A DNA stretch of 64,000 nt from Limnanthes douglasii subsp. nivea (GCA_036936605.1 JAUPFV010000003.1:101131278-101195277), one strand, 5' to 3'; shown: positions 11,608 through 22,460, numbered from the stretch's first letter. Numbers and translations are program-made. Notes: generated by a model from the letters alone, not told the origin.

Positions 11608-11870
11608 ATGTTAAACAAATCAACTAAACCAATTCAGAAATATTAATTAAACAAATCAATTAAATAGATTCAAAATTCGAACAAATTAATTAATTAAATA
11701 TTTTCATACAAATGAATTAAACAAAATCTAACAAATCAATTAAACAAATTCAAATAATTTATACAAATCAAACAAACCAAAGAAATTAATTAAACAAATT
11801 TAAATTTATTTAAAAAACGAACAATTCAATTAAACAAATCAATCAAAAATAATTCAAACAATATATTACA
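11271..11870. repeat. Degenerate A-rich repeat of CAAACAAATCAATTAAA type
   Basis: Dozens of imperfect copies of CAAACAAATCAATTAAA and CAAATTCAAACAAATCA run through this stretch with variable spacing. The same vocabulary resumes at about 20730-20790, on the far side of the Mutator-like element, so that element probably inserted into this array. Confidence 0.75.
11576..11603. repeat. AT dinucleotide microsatellite
   Basis: About 14 uninterrupted AT repeats within the A-rich array. Confidence 0.9.
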
Positions 11871-12671
11871 TCTAAAGTGCTTGCTCAACTATTATAGTGC
11901 TATCTAATTCCCGAGTTTCATTTTATTACCACTTAATACTCATCTAAACTATTATACTCACACTTAATATCCAACATTTTTTAATACCCACATTACTCTC
12001 TACCAACTATATAAGGCTAATTTTATGTATTTTTCCACTGTTCTAGCTTTTAAGGATTTGAAATTTTGAAGCCGCTTTCTAACCACCTAACCATACGACC
12101 AACAAAAACCACCATGAACCACCAGGAATACATTATTATCAGGTGATCGGCTAGTTTAAGGTCTGTATATTTATGTAATTTTGATATAAAATGCATATAA
12201 GTATTGTTTTCCATGTACATGAGCTGATCATGGGCTCATGGAGTTTTTGCAACCTCTGCTATTTTCATCTTACATGTTTCTGTTAGCTAATGGTGTTTAA
12301 CTACTGATTGCAAGGTTATTTCTTGATTTTCTGAGTTGAGGTATGTGTTATTATACTGGTTCGTGAGTTAGCAAATCTAGTTCGACTGTTTTCTCTATTT
12401 TTTTGGTTTTTTTAGCGATTGTTTGGTATTATGTTAATCTAAAGCGCTAACCGTTGTTTAACTAGTTATATACTAATTTTCAGTGTCTTTGATTCTGATT
12501 TTGAACGTGAGACAATATATAGACTAGGAGTTTTAGGTGTCTATACATTCCTAACAGAGATGCGAGTTGTTTGGGAAGTTCATGTGAATTGTTTGATATT
12601 TTTTTTATGTTGAAGATGTATATTGTGTTAAATGATGATGAAAGTTGTGTATATTATATTGAGATATTGGG

Positions 12672-13013
12672 AGTTGCAATAGAGTTGCAAACAACTCTCA
12701 AATTATAGAGTTGAAACAACTCTCAAATTATAGAGTTGAAACAACTCTCAAATTATAGAGTTGAAACAACTCTCAAATTATAGAGTTGAAACAACTCTCA
12801 AATAATAAAGTTGGAACAACTCTCAAAATGTAGAGTTGTAAACAACTCCCATATTATAGAGTTGCAGACAACTCTTAGATAATGAGGTTGAAAAAACTCT
12901 CAGATAATAGAGTTATAAACAACTCCCAGATTATAGAGTTGCAGATAAATCTCATATAATAGAGTTGAAACAACTCTCAGATAATAGAGTTGCAAACAAC
13001 TCTTAGAAAATAA
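12672..13013. repeat. 25-bp palindromic minisatellite, array 1
   Basis: Tandem copies of GAGTTGAAACAACTCTCAAATTATA and variants, perfect at the start and degenerate later. The core AGAGTTG-AAA-CAACTCT is an inverted repeat, so each unit could form a small hairpin in single-stranded DNA or RNA. The array lies about 160 bp upstream of the first recognisable MULE exon. Confidence 0.92.
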
Positions 13014-13154
13014 AGTTTTTATGGGTGATTAAAAAAGATATGAGTGTTGCATCATATTGCGAGTTGTTTAATTATAGTACTGAGAGTTGTTCATTCGTGG
13101 TAGTGCAAATTTTATGCTGCTACTAACTTGCCACGTGACTATTTTATAATTGTT

Positions 13155-13437
13155 CAATGTAGGGTAAGATATGTCTAAATCACGAGTTTACATGTTAAAA
13201 CATGGTCACGAAACTACAAGTGTGCCTTTCATGGAGTTTGAAAACTTTCAAAGTATCAGAGAGTACGTGGAGAGCACATGGGAGGAGCTGGTCAAAGGTA
13301 ACTACCTAATTACCTACTCCTGCGGGGATCACAAGAATTGTTTCTTTAATAATGAGAAAGATTTTGTTAGTTTAGAATTATATATTGATATGGAGCATTT
13401 GAAACGGGTTAGTTTCCTTATTGTACAACAAGTCTAG
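13155..13437 (+). pseudogene. MULE first coding exon (N-terminal region), copy 1
   Basis: An open frame of 88 codons starts at ATG 13171 just after a good 3' splice-site context (TTGTTCAATGTAG then GGTAAGATATG), so an upstream untranslated exon is likely. The protein (VPFMEFENFQSIREYV, then NYLITYSCGDHKNCFF) resembles the N-terminal region seen before the DNA-binding domain in plant MULE transposases, but I do not recognise a named domain. A near copy, also open, is at 18191-18457. A stop at 13435 ends the frame before the DNA-binding part, so the gene is probably broken there or spliced. Confidence 0.6.
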
Positions 13438-13599
13438 GATAAGGGTTCTCGTGATAAGAGTTATGGGAAAAATCGTAAACAACCTAACATAAGTTTGGGA
13501 GAACCCTCTCATAATCAACTAACTAGCATGGAAGGTAGTAATGGTGTAATTAATTCTGATCATAGAAAAAAACAACTTGCTACTACTGGTTAGGCTGAT

Positions 13600-14275
13600 G
13601 TTATTACATGAGTTGGTCAAGCTTTCGAAGAAGGGGCTGCAACTCTAAGCTTATCTTTGTGCCGATATGCTTTAGAGTGTGGTTTTTCTTTTAAATACAA
13701 GAAACAAGATCACTGCTTATTGTGAAAATAAATTCACAAACGGATGCAAATTGAGACTTTACGCATCAATTGATTCCGACACCGGATTAATGACGATTAA
13801 GAGGTATGTTATGCACCATACTTGCACTCTCGTTTTCTCCCAAAAGAATAAGAGACATAGGCATTTAACATCGGATTTGAATGTTGAGGAAATTCATGAT
13901 TCTATCCGGGCATGTTATTTGTTAACAACCAAAATCATACAATCTTCTGTCAAACAAGATTACGCTATAGACATCTCATACCGTTTGTCATAGAATGCTT
14001 TGGAGAAGGCAATGATGGGAGTTTTCGGAGATAGTTCAAGTTCTTTTGGTTTACTAAGGGGGTACTTCAATCGATTGAAGAGTCGTGATATTATTACCGA
14101 CTGCTAGTTGGAATTATCAGCTGGAAACATCTCCAATCGTTATTTTATAGTATTCGGTTCATGTCTTCAAGGTTTCCATTCATTCCATCCAATTTTATAT
14201 GTCGATGGAACCCACTTATACGACAAGTATAAGGGTGTATTACTTTTTATAGTAGGAAAGGACGACAACAACAGT
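13600..14275 (+). pseudogene. MULE transposase: DNA-binding domain and start of catalytic core
   Basis: In one frame 13605-13710 reads VGQAFEEG then YALECGFSF, the usual start of the MuDR-type DNA-binding domain. After a frameshift 13679-13993 continues with ITAYCENKFTNGCKLRLYAS, IKRYVMHHTC and the basic stretch KNKRHRHL. The paired Cys and the HTC ending fit the zinc-binding fold of that domain. About 14165-14270 gives the first catalytic motif, YVDGTHLYDKYKG, then VGKDDNN. The first Asp of the DDE triad is thus present at about 14203. Stops at 13993 and near 14105 inactivate the frame. Confidence 0.82.
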
Positions 14276-14836
14276 TAGTTTCATACTTCTCTTGTAATTT
14301 GATGGATTATTGGTTTGTGTAAAAAGTGTAAACAACTCTCATATTATAGTGGTAACAACTCTCAAATAATACATTTGCATACAACTCCCAGATTATAGAT
14401 CACTAACATACCGTTGTAACGACTCTCATATAATAAGTTGCAAACAACTCCCAATATAGAGTTGCAAACAACTCTTGGATAATAGAGTTGCAAAGAACTC
14501 CTAGATTATAAATCACTGGTATACTATTGCAATAACTCTCAGATAATAAGTTGCAAACAACTCTCAGATTATAGTTATAACCAATCTCAGATAATAAACT
14601 CGTAAACAACTCCCATGTTATAGATCACTGGTATATTATTGTAACAACTCTCATGATCTAGTTGCAAACAACTCTTAGTCCTAAAATGTAAACTACTCTC
14701 AGATTATACCTTGAGATTTGTGTTGATTTTGATGATATATCTATTGCGAGTTGTTTTATAATTTACCATGCTTTAGTGAAACTTTTAACCATGCTTGTCA
14801 TGTATTCCATGACTATTCCTCGTAGCAATTAATATC
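14276..14836 (+). other. Putative MULE intron carrying minisatellite array 2
   Basis: MULE transposases run without interruption from the VGKDDNN motif to the ExSxxWxWF motif, so this 560 bp is extra sequence. It contains about 14330-14710 of the same minisatellite (variants of GAGTTGCAAACAACTCTCAGATTATA). It is either an intron or a later insertion; the flanking sequence does not give an unambiguous donor. Confidence 0.6.
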
Positions 14837-15860
14837 GTGAGCATTGAGGATTCTGACAATTGGTTGTGGTTTTGGGGTTGTTTGAAACCTCATATGTTGG
14901 AGCGCCAAATCACATTTATTTCCGACCGTCATTTTGGTATAATTAATGTTATTTCTATCTTGCATCTAAACTATTTTCATGCGTATTGTTATTACCGTCT
15001 TCTTCAGAATTTGAGAAAATATCTGGAACATACTAACAAAGACAATAAGTCTATGATGCTAAGTTTCTTTCATCGATGTGCTTATGCTCCCACTCAAGAT
15101 ATTTTTAATTATATAGTAACAAAATTTCTATGTGAAGGTGGTGAAAGAATTACAAAAATTCTTGGAAATTTACCTCAAAATAAGTATGTCCAAGCATATG
15201 TTAAAGGGAAACGATACAAGGCTATGGCTTCTATAACGACCGAATCGTTTAACAATCAGATCAAAACATTCAACGGCCTACCTACTGTTGAGTTGATTGA
15301 ATGGATTAGAGTCTTTCTTATGACTCTAGTTTCATGAAGATACCAAGAGGGGTTAAGCTAAAGTACTAATTTATGCCCCGAGTATGAAAAGAATCTAAAG
15401 CATACTGTTGAGAAAAATCAACTTGGGTAGTACGTAACTCTTCTGCAGCCTTGTTCGAAGTCTTTTTAGACCCTGTAATGGTTGTTAATTTCTTGGATTT
15501 CAAATGTTCTTGTTGATCATGGAAACGTGAGTGTTTTCTATATTCTCACGCTTTAGCGGCAATACGGTCTACCAACCAAGATCCTCTTACTATAATAGAG
15601 TCGTTCTTCACGGCTAAGAATTACAAGTCAAGTTACACTTTCAGCATATTAACAATAAACGATTTTGGTGAAGGATCAAGCTCTAACGATCCATTGGAGG
15701 TGGAAATTCTGGCTCCCAGCGTGAAAAGACGCCTTAGAAGGCCTAAGAAAAAATGAATCTCATCTAGAGGAGAAGTAACAACCAAACAGTTGAGGTGTGG
15801 CCATTGTTCGAAATTATGTCATAATATGATGACCTGTGAGATTCCAGTTTAAAGATTGAT
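14837..15860 (+). pseudogene. MULE transposase: catalytic core, SWIM and zinc knuckle
   Basis: The frame at 14837-15337 starts in IEDSDNWLWFWGCL, continues with TFISDRHFGIINVI (second catalytic Asp) and ends in the helical region with TTESFNNQIK. Further frames after breaks give a SWIM-like zinc finger around 15540-15560 (YSHALAAI), then at about 15740-15855 a C-terminal RRPKKK basic stretch and the knuckle CGHCSKLCHNMMTC followed by a stop. Order and spacing are those of a plant MuDR transposase. Several frameshifts and stops show it is not expressed as one protein. Confidence 0.85.
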
Positions 15861-15867
15861 TTGTTGG

Positions 15868-17399
15868 CAGTGGCGGATCTAGGAATTAAAGTAAGGGGGC
15901 CAAAATTCTCGTCGAATTCTTGGATTTTATCTCTAACATTACTATGAGAATTTTCAATAAGTTGGCGTAGTCCCGAATCACTCACTATATATTCATTCAA
16001 ATGAAATTCTACACTATTAGAGGTTGAAAGTTCTCTTATTTGGTTGATTCAATTATTAAGCATGATAAGAAAAATTTGGTTTTATAATCTTAATATTATT
16101 TTTAAAAGATATATAAAATAAAATAGAATATAACAAAACCAAATTTAATATCTTAAAAAGATATTTTAAAATTAACATGAGTAAATAAAATTTGTTATAA
16201 AAAATATATTTTTGAAAAATAGATGAAAATAAATACAATTTGTTATATAAAACATATTTTTAACACAGATGAAAATATTAATATATTATTTTTAAAATAT
16301 ATTTTAAAAAATAAAATATAACAAAATCATTTAATATATAAAAGATAAATGTATAAAATATATTTTTGAGAAATGGATGGAAATAAATTCAATTTTTTTA
16401 TATAAAAAATATTTTTTAAAATTTTATGTAAAAATTATATAAAATTAAAATCAAATTTGTATTAAACATAATTTATAATATAAATATATAATTTTATTTA
16501 AAAAAAACTAACACATATTTCCATATATATTGACTTTAAACTAAGTAAATGTATTTTCACTTTCCTAAATGAACACAAATCATATCAGAAAAAAATATTG
16601 ATTAACAAGTGTTTTAAGATCAAAATAATAATAAAATTTCAAAAGAAAACAAAAAAAATATACATACCTTGAAAAAATAAATTGGTGAAACTCCTTCGTA
16701 TCGTGTTCTTCCTTTTGACCAACTCAATATCTTTTTTCTAAATAAAAGTAAGAGATAAAACATAATTAATTATAAAGATTAAATGAATATTAAATCACAA
16801 CAAATTATGGCAAAAACAAATTGAGAATACTTACAAAATCAATGGAGTTCTAGTATTTCTAGAGATTAAGATGCTCGAGACTACGTCCAACCATTTATAA
16901 ATATCAACTTAAAATTTCCTTTTAAAATATTCAAAATTTGTAACTTAAATTATTCTTTAAAAATAGTCATAATCCAAGATTTTGTACATTAAAATTTCCA
17001 CTGTTATTTGAGACTTTTAATCTAAAAAAATTCTTTAAAATAGGCAATATACTAATTTTTAAATTAAAATTTTCTACCATTATTTCAGACATTAAATTTA
17101 AAACATTTCTAAAAAAATTATTATCTTAATTTTTTACTTTAATATTATTTAAATAATTATTACTTTAAAAAGGTTATAAAATATATATTTTAGTTAAAGG
17201 AACATAGAATTGTTACTTTAATATTATTTAAATAATTATTACTTTAAAAAAATTACAAAATATATATTTTAGTTAAAGGGGCGTAGAATTTTTTATTTTA
17301 ATATTATTTAAATAATTATTACCTTAAAAAATTATAAAACATATATTTTAGGTAAGGGGGGCATATGCCCCTCCGGGCCCCAACGTAGATCCGCCGCTG
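15868..17399. mobile_element. hAT-type non-autonomous DNA transposon
   Basis: The ends are inverted repeats: CAGTGGCGGATCTAGG at 15868 and, in reverse complement, CAGCGGCGGATCTACG at 17399. The 8 bp on both sides are identical, TTTGTTGG (15860-15867 and 17400-17407). An 8-bp duplication with CAGTGGCGG-like ends is typical of plant hAT elements. The interior is extremely AT-rich; the only open frame near one end (16000-15893, -) shows no hAT transposase motif, so the element is a deletion derivative. Near its right end a unit of about 79 bp is repeated three times (17135-17355). Confidence 0.92.
17135..17355. repeat. 79-bp triplication inside the hAT element
   Basis: TTTAATATTATTTAAATAAT recurs at a spacing of about 78-79 bp, each time followed by an A/T stretch and TATATTTTAGTTAAAG or its variant TATATTTTAGGTAAGG. 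The third copy merges into the terminal inverted repeat. Confidence 0.85.
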
Positions 17400-17429
17400 T
17401 TTGTTGGGTACATTAATCTGTAATATCTT

Positions 17430-18020
17430 GCATGTTGTGGACAATACACTAAACAATTTGAGAGTTGTTTATTACACACATTGCAAATTGTTTGTATTGC
17501 AATATTGAAATGCGTGTTGTTTGTATACTCTCATATAACAAACAAACAGCTCACATAAGGGAACAACAACAAAATACATTATAGTTACAAACAACTCTCA
17601 CATTATAGTTGCAAACAACTCCCAGATTATAGTTACAAACAATTCTCAGATACGTTTTCCAACAACTCTCTGATAACAGAGTTGCAAACAACTCTCAAAT
17701 TATAGTTGAAAACAAATCTTAGATATGTTTTCCAAACAAATCTCAGATAATAGAGTTGGAAACAACTCTCAAATTATATAGTCACAAACAAATCTCATAG
17801 TATATCAGAAACAACTATCAAACTGTAGAGTTGTAAATAACTCCCATATTATAGAGTTGCAGACAACTCTTAGATAATAGATTTGAAAAACTCTCAGATA
17901 ATAGAGTTATAAACAACTCTCTGAGTATAAAATTGTAAACAACTCCCAGATTATAGAGTTGCAGACAAATCTCAGATAATAGAGTTGAAACAACTCTCAG
18001 ATAATAGAATTGCAAGCAAC
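17430..18020. repeat. Palindromic minisatellite, array 3
   Basis: Same family as array 1, more degenerate (units such as GAGTTGCAAACAACTCTCAAATTATA and TTCCAAACAAATCTCAGATA). Its right half, from about 17822, is a near copy of 12834-13013 with one extra unit. Confidence 0.88.
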
Positions 18021-18462
18021 TCTTAGAAAATAGAGTTTTATGGGTGATTAAAAAAAATATGAGTGTTGCATCATATTGCGAGTTGTTCAATTAGAGTACT
18101 GAGAGTTGTTAATTCGTAGGTAGTGCAGATTTTCTGCTACTACTAACTTGCCACGTGACTGTTTTATAATTGTTCAATGCAGGGTAAGATATGTCTAAAT
18201 TGCGAGTTTGTATTTTAAAACATGGTAACCAAACTGCAAGTGTGCCTTTCATGGAGTTTGAAAACTTTCAAAGTATTAGAGAGTACGTTGAGAGCACATG
18301 GGAGGGGCTCGTCAGAGGTAACTACCTAATAACCTACTCTTGTGGGGATCACAAGAATTGTTTCTTTAATAATGAGAAAGATTTTGTTGGTTTAGAATTA
18401 TATCTTGATATGGAGCGTTTGAAACAGGTTAGTTTCCTCATTGTACAACAAGTCTAGGATGA
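17822..18462 (+). repeat. Direct duplicate of the MULE upstream array plus first exon
   Basis: About 640 bp repeat the segment 12834-13442 in the same orientation: the end of the minisatellite array, the spacer beginning TTTTATGGGTGATTAAAAAA, the CCACGTGAC box, the splice-acceptor-like sequence and the 88-codon exon. The copies part abruptly after AGGATGAGGG/AGGATAAGGG. By eye the exon copies differ at about 9% of bases. Confidence 0.85.
18191..18457 (+). pseudogene. MULE first coding exon, copy 2
   Basis: It is an 88-codon open frame with the same start and stop as copy 1 at 13171-13437 and no frameshift between them. Substitutions cluster in the first 20 codons; the middle (VPFMEFENFQSIREYVESTW) is unchanged. 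No DNA-binding or catalytic MULE sequence follows this copy, so it is an isolated exon fragment. Confidence 0.6.
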
Positions 18463-18469
18463 GGGATAT

Positions 18470-18680
18470 GTCAGATTATAGTTGCAAATAAATCTCAGAT
18501 ATGTTTTCCAAACCAATCTCAAATAATAGAGTTGCAAACAATTCTCAGATTATATAGTCACAAACAAATTTAAGAGTATATTCATAACAACTCTCAGACA
18601 ATAGAGTTGCAAACAACTCTAATATTATAAAGTCATAAACAACTTTCATATATATTATGATAGTTGTTTGAAAAACAATA
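18470..18680. repeat. Palindromic minisatellite, array 4
   Basis: Degenerate continuation of the same family (TTGCAAATAAATCTCAGATA, GAGTTGCAAACAATTCTCAG). Beyond it, to about 19900, single motifs occur in the opposite sense, such as AAAGTTGTTTGC, GCGAATTGTTTT and GAGAATTGTTTA. Confidence 0.8.
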
Positions 18681-18689
18681 TAAAAAAAC

Positions 18690-19095
18690 TAGGATGCGAA
18701 TATTTTGCATATATATATATATAATACGATGATGCGAATTGTTAGTACCAGTACTCACATTGCGAATTTATTTACCCATCAATGAAATGAAAGTTGTTTG
18801 CATGTCCTTCCCCCGAGTCTTTACAACTGAGGAAATGCGATTTGTTTGTGTATTACTTCATTGGTAGTTGTTTGAAAATATATTAAGAGAGTTCTTTGTA
18901 ACTGTGAACTGAAAGTTGTTTGCAAAATATCAATGCTTCATAAACTTTTTACCCTGATATCAAGTTCATACAAAAAAAATATTACATAGCCATAACAGGC
19001 TTCATGCACCAAACACTTCCAAAAAATACTACCATCTTTAGTGTTTGTTAGTTCGCATGCAAAAAACAAAAAACAGAAGCAGTAACAATCATTCA
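18690..19095. other. MULE interior, no gene recognised
   Basis: It contains scattered GTTGTTTG-type motifs and no supportable ORF. It belongs by position to the inferred MULE. Confidence 0.4.
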
Positions 19096-19099
19096 TCAC

Positions 19100-19465
19100 A
19101 TGAGGATTATTCCGTTTCTTCCTCTTCTTCACGCTCATCATCAGCATCTCCCTCATGCTCCATTTGATGGGTCTCCTCCGATGTACCAACATCGTCCTCC
19201 TCTTCCTCCTACGTGTCTTTCATCTTCTTTTTCTGGTCTGGAACCTCTGTTGATTGAGAGTCAACTACCAACTCAACCACTTCAACTAACCCAGAGTCAC
19301 CAGAGAAGTACTTCTCGATATCAAAATCCAGTACAGAGGCTGGTTGGTGGTGCCACCGAAGAGATTAAGCCGAAGCCTGTTTTGGTCGTTATGGAAGACC
19401 ATGAGTCGCCTAAAGAACCAGAGGTAGACATGGTGATTGTAAATGAAGATGTTATGAGCTTTTAA
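19100..19465. other. Coding-like segment of uncertain strand in the MULE
   Basis: On the + strand there is a 121-codon frame rich in Pro and Ser with an acidic end. On the - strand the same DNA gives, with one in-frame stop, a strongly acidic tail (DADDEREEEEETE at about 19145-19108, and EEEEDD at 19214-19197). Acidic tails of this kind are common in plant transposon-associated proteins, so I slightly prefer the minus reading, but nothing decides it. No domain is recognised on either strand. Confidence 0.3.
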
Positions 19466-20725
19466 ATTATGAAGTTTATTTTTAAATTAGCCTCTTGTTA
19501 GTATTATTTATAGGCATGAAGGGATTCTTAATGAGGTGATGGTTATGTTAATGATTACAGCCTCCTTTCTGTCAAATCCACAATTAATAGACTGTGTTTG
19601 ATTATATGTTTTTTTACGTGCTCAAAGCAATTACTGGTTACCAAGGCAGACGCCATAGTCTGTTCGTATTCTTTTGTGTGTTTCAGAATTCCTTAATATA
19701 TACGAGAGAATGATGTGAATTGTTATGTCGAGGTTATTGCTGAGATTTGTTCCCTACTGCACAAACGAGAATTGTTTGGAAGTAGTTTTTTTGTATACGT
19801 TGCGAATTGTTTTATCAAGCCGGATGATGAGAATTGTTTAGTAGTAAATTTTTGTATATACGTTGCGGATTGTTTTGTTAATACTGAGTGTTATGCTGAA
19901 TTACCCACAGTTCTTTCAAGTGACTTTGAGAATGTCATACATTGTATATTTTTGAAACAAAAAAGCTCTATATATACACCAAAAAATTACAAGCAATATA
20001 TGTACACCAAAAAAATATGGTAGTGTTTATATTCAAAAGACTCCCTCCATAGTTTTCCACATAAAAAAGATGACTACCAGTGTCGGTTAATATTTTCATT
20101 GTTTAGGAAAATAAAACATTTCAGCTATGAGATATCTTAACCATATCTTTTCGGTAAGTCTTCTGCACATATCCTTTTTTCGATAATAGCTTTAGTTTAT
20201 TGACAGATAAAAATACCGCAGTCGAAGGAGCCTTGTTTTTATTATGGAATTCCTCTTGCATTTCTGACTTTATACCCATGATTCTTCTCTGGTAGGTATT
20301 TCTTTTTTACACAATATTCCAACTATTTATAATAATTTTCTCTGGTAGGTAATTCTTCACCGGTCGGCGTAAACTAAACGGAAAGTTGTAGAAGGGCTCG
20401 ACGTTACTTGTTACAGGGAGGAGATGACGGTTGACAGTCGAGAATCGATAAAGAACAAGAGAATTTTGAGTGGAGGAGGTTAAGGGTTTCTGGTGTGAAG
20501 AGGGAAGTCGGACGGTTTGTTTCTTGTTTCTAAAAAATAAAGTGTGTTTTGTGGGTTTATAAGGTCTCAGAATGAGGAAAATTTTGTTTGAAGAGAAAAA
20601 TAGGTTTATATAGTCGGGAGGTATTTTTGTCCAATTTTTAAGTGGAGATACCAAATGACATTATCCTAATTATGGGTACTAGTTGGTAATTAGGTAGTTT
20701 AGTGGGTATTTACAGGTACTTTTCT
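19466..20725. other. Right part of the inferred MULE, no gene recognised
   Basis: Short frames on both strands (for example 19715-20023 + and 20654-20307 -) show no recognisable motif. At its end, the minus-strand reading has a TATA-like CTATATAAACC near 20606, comparable to CTATATAAGGC at about 12007 on the + strand, which fits a promoter in each terminal region. Confidence 0.4.
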
Positions 20726-22041
20726 CTTCAAACAAATCCATTGAAATAATTCAAACAAATCAATAAAACAAAATCAAATAAATCAATTTATATCATTTGA
20801 AGGATAGGAACTTGATAGCTTTTATCATTTTTAAAAATATATATTATTAAAGTATTTTTTTCATTGGTCCCTCACATATATGCGATCCCATTGATCTGCA
20901 CTAGTAGTTATCATAAAAACCATGTATGTGTATGGTTGTTTTATTTTTATAAATTATTATTTTTGTAAACTTTGTTATTATTATAAAAAGTTTGCTTAAA
21001 AATTAGTTTAAGTTCTCGATTGATCATCCACAAACAATGACTTTTGTATAAAAGAAAATAAAAAAATCAAAAATTTAGAATTATACGATGTGGGAATACT
21101 AATTAACCAATAAATTTAGAAAAAGATTACGATATATCTCATGTCCATTTTGTTGGATCTCTCAACGTTAGCTCTAATGTTATTTTTGTTGAATCTCTTA
21201 CTGTTTTTAATATTTTTATCATTTTAAAATCTTCATACATAAAAGTGTTTGGTTTGATCTCTTACCATAAAACTCTAAAATTTATAATCCACTAACTCTC
21301 TTGTCCAACCACAACTTAAGCATCTACATCTTTGTCATCCACCGCTAGTAATAAATATTATATTGTTTTTATATATAATTATTATTTTGTATTACTAATA
21401 AAATAATATGATTTTTTTATAATGAAATACATTATATGAAAATCATTAAATTCATCAATTTGTTATTTATTTAAAAAACTCGTTTTATCTTTCTTATTTT
21501 TTTGGATTTATATATTTTGTTTTTGTCTTAAAATGTTATTTTCTTATTCGGGTCTGTGTAAATTTTATGAACTGAGTTAGCGTATGTTTCTTGAGTTAGA
21601 GAGAAATACAATAATTTCATGAACTGGAATAGGGTTTATATCTAAGTCGAAATATTATTTTTCCCAATAATATAACACTTTCTTTCTTTTATAAACCATA
21701 AAAAACTAATTGCACGAGTTTTGACGATAAACTTCATCATTATAAAAAAAATATTAAGAAATTTATATTTTTGGTTACCGTAAAAAAATCATAAATCGGT
21801 GCGAATTTTATGATGTCCAACTGTGAGCTATAATAAATGTACAATTTCTAAAAAAACATAGGTTTTATAAACTAAAACAACGAAAAGCTTACATATTTAG
21901 ATGAGAAAAAAATAAAAGGACAAAAAAACAAAGTTGATATTTCAAATAATAATCTATTTTAAATTAACTTTAAAAATAATGGGTAAAATTGACATAGTAA
22001 AAGATCAATAAAATTTACAAAAAATAACTAAAAAACAAACA
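20726..22041. other. A-rich repeat remnant, then AT-rich DNA with no gene
   Basis: 20730-20790 resumes the CAAACAAATCAAT array seen before 11870. The rest is featureless AT-rich DNA. Confidence 0.45.
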
Positions 22042-22050
22042 TAAAATATA

Positions 22051-22451
22051 GGGCTTTGAACGGTAACTCGTTATTGGACTATCGATTTTTGCGACAAATA
22101 ATCTCTGGACTTTTAAAAGTCCGTTGGTAGTACATGGCCTATCAAGTTTGGATAAAGTTAGTCTTTATGCATGTGTGTATTAATTTTTGTGACAGATAGT
22201 CCTTCAGCTATTCATTTTCGATAAAGTTAGTCATTTGACTTTTGATTTTTGATAAAGGTAGTCCCCTTAATAAACAAAAGTAGGGGACTAATTTTATCCA
22301 AAATGGATAGTCCATGGACTACCAACGTACTCTTGAAATTCAATGGACTATATGCAATCAAATGGATAGCTCAATGACTTCCAACAGACTTTTGAAAGTC
22401 CACGGACTATCCGTAATTCGATAGTTCAAGTACGAGTTACTATTAAAAGCC
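22051..22451. mobile_element. MITE with long terminal inverted repeats and 9-bp target duplication
   Basis: The 401-bp element starts GGGCTTTGAACGGTAACTCG and its reverse complement starts GGCTTTTAATAGTAACTCG; the inverted repeat continues for roughly 95 bp. The same nine bases, TAAAATATA, flank it at 22042-22050 and 22452-22460. A 9-bp duplication with long inverted repeats and no coding sequence points to a Mutator-derived MITE. The interior has further internal symmetry (AAAGTTAGTC and GACTAATTTT phrases). A diverged relative lies at 54567-54968. Confidence 0.9.
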
Positions 22452-22460
22452 TAAAATATA

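Larger units (their letters stand above)
11871..20725 (+). mobile_element. Large, decayed Mutator-like element (MULE), inferred extent
   Basis: The transposase remnants (13171-15860, +) are flanked on both sides by regions that look alike in opposite orientation. The left part has ACCACTTAATACTC and CTATATAAGGC. The reverse complement of the right end has ACCCACTAAAC and CTATATAAACC. The outermost bases can be paired as AAAGTGCTTG and AAAGTACCTG. Both sides then meet the CAAACAAATCAAT array, and TTCAAACAA lies near each boundary as a possible 9-bp target duplication, though that word is common in the array. The ends are therefore inferred, and terminal inverted repeats are weak. Length about 8.85 kb including a nested hAT element. 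Confidence 0.45.

Noticed and set aside
12672..13013. CRISPR-like array of 25-bp palindromic repeats
   Set aside because: Units are head-to-tail with no unique spacers; it is a minisatellite.
15764..16000. hAT transposase gene
   Set aside because: The 78-codon minus-strand frame crosses the end of the hAT element into MULE DNA and has no hAT dimerisation or catalytic motif.
20307..20654. 115-codon ORF on the - strand as a second MULE gene
   Set aside because: It has no recognisable domain and lies in the presumed terminal promoter region of the element.
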